Origin: Cladophialophora immunda
Taxonomy: Eukaryota; Ascomycota; Eurotiomycetes; Chaetothyriales; Herpotrichiellaceae
Direction of reading: 5' to 3'
DNA: 64,000 bases
Assembly (NCBI RefSeq): GCF_000835495.1
Contig: NW_015622543.1
Span: 3,634,463 to 3,698,462, forward strand
Both the position numbers and the translations under genes were made by a program. A model generated the notes under the pieces. That model had not been told where the DNA came from and did not search any database. It worked only from the letters and a program-made list of their open reading frames with translations. Positions 63,350-64,000 of the stretch are shown here, piece by piece (positions within the stretch are counted from its first letter, which is position 1; the number at the start of each line of letters is the position of its first letter).

Positions 63350-63976
63350 ATGCAGGCGATGGAGCAAGACTTCGTTTTGGGCTATCCGACAGCTTTCAGC
63401 CCGGTCGCGTATGACTGGTCCTATCCTTCGTCAGCTTCTTCGGATCAAAGTCCAACGGACATCTTAGACCTTTTGTTCGAATCGGCTCAAAACTCGCTGG
63501 GCGTCCAATCAAGCCACCATCGAAAGGAGAGTGATTCCCAGCAATCGCAAGCCAGTCTTTTCGGCAACACATTCTCCCAGCCGTCGTCCGTTGATTTGTC
63601 AGGCGGTTATGCGAGCAGTGAACACTCGGATGACTTCTGGACAAAGGAGGCCGTCGCTACCGACTTTGGAGATTTCCCCTCAGACTCGACAGTGACGGAT
63701 TCCAAGATGATGGACCGCAAACACCGGCGTCGCGAGCAGAATCGCAAAGCCCAAAGCAATTTCCGACAAAAGAGGAAGGAAGAGGTCCGCCGTCTTGAGC
63801 AGGAAGTCGAGGAACTCAGAGCCCAGATCGCCGGATACCACAAGCGCGGTCCCACGGTGGCCCTGACTATCTGCACTAGATGTCGCAACTTCTTCCCGAC
63901 ATCGGCGGGAACTGCGATGCCTCATTCTCCAAACTCTGGCGCTTTTGGCTCTGTTGAATCTGGTTGCGAAAGTTGA
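63350..63976 (+). CDS. bZIP transcription factor, AP-1/Yap type
   Basis: The frame from ATG 63350 gives 208 residues (MQAMEQDFVLGYP). No in-frame ATG lies upstream before a stop near 63260. The basic region RRREQNRKAQSNFRQKRK fits the N-x-x-A-Q-x-x-F-R signature of fungal AP-1-like factors, then a short zipper (RRLEQEVEELRAQIAGY) of only about two heptads. A CTRC pair follows (ICTRCRNFF). The N-terminus is Ser/Asp/Gln-rich, as in an activation domain. Yap-type factors regulate oxidative, metal or secondary-metabolite responses; which applies here cannot be said. The stop lies 24 bp before the window end, and the short zipper leaves open that a 3' intron leads to more coding sequence outside. 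Confidence 0.8.
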   Translation: MQAMEQDFVLGYPTAFSPVAYDWSYPSSASSDQSPTDILDLLFESAQNSLGVQSSHHRKESDSQQSQASLFGNTFSQPSSVDLSGGYASSEHSDDFWTKEAVATDFGDFPSDSTVTDSKMMDRKHRRREQNRKAQSNFRQKRKEEVRRLEQEVEELRAQIAGYHKRGPTVALTICTRCRNFFPTSAGTAMPHSPNSGAFGSVESGCES

Positions 63977-64000
63977 AAGCGCTCGGGGTCGACGGACTTG

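Overview
This window comes from the nuclear genome of a filamentous ascomycete (Pezizomycotina). Four observations support this. HET (heterokaryon incompatibility) domains, which are confined to that group, are present. Introns are short (about 45-200 nt) with fungal branch points and GT-AG ends. A NUBPL/Ind1 complex I assembly gene is present, which yeasts lacking complex I do not have. Several genes have the classical ascomycete core form (ATG13, CWC15, RRP45, DRS2, ECL1-like, VPS72, APN1). I could not fix the class. No tRNA, rRNA, CRISPR array or intact transposon was recognised.

Layout. Positions 1-11.5 kb look accessory: the 3' part of an ankyrin-repeat gene with nearly identical repeats, a pisatin-demethylase-like P450 divergent from an EthD-domain protein across a 111-bp tandem duplication, a decayed HET gene, the conserved Ind1 gene, and then an unusual pair on the minus strand. 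That pair is a HET-domain exon followed by a gene carrying a fungal ULD-type ubiquitin fold, a Cys4 zinc ribbon and a second, ubiquitin-like domain. The reading phase allows the two to be one spliced HET-ULD-ubiquitin gene, and this is the best candidate here for an undescribed non-self recognition protein.

Positions 12.3-30 kb hold BUD22 (ribosome biogenesis), an unidentified multi-pass membrane protein, a GPI-type aspartyl protease, a 1598-aa Ank-RCC1-BTB-BTB protein (IBtk-like) and ATG13. Positions 30.5-42 kb hold a secreted Ser/Thr-rich protein with 17 WNDW motifs, MED22, a small membrane protein, a strongly expanded dihydrofolate reductase, an eight-exon glycine/aspartate-rich repeat protein and CWC15, whose first intron has a GC donor. 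Positions 42-64 kb hold a ThrE/Prm10-like transporter, RRP45, the DRS2 flippase, an ECL1-type zinc protein, VPS72/SWC2 and APN1 (divergent, sharing a promoter with two MluI cell-cycle boxes), a second single-exon P450 and an AP-1-type bZIP gene at the right edge.

The housekeeping genes do not form one pathway. They cover ribosome and RNA processing (BUD22, RRP45, CWC15), transcription and chromatin (MED22, VPS72), DNA repair and nucleotide supply (APN1, DHFR), membranes and autophagy (DRS2, ATG13). Exon joins given below were worked out by hand from splice signals and reading phase. In every multi-exon CDS with a fixed start the exon lengths sum to whole codons.
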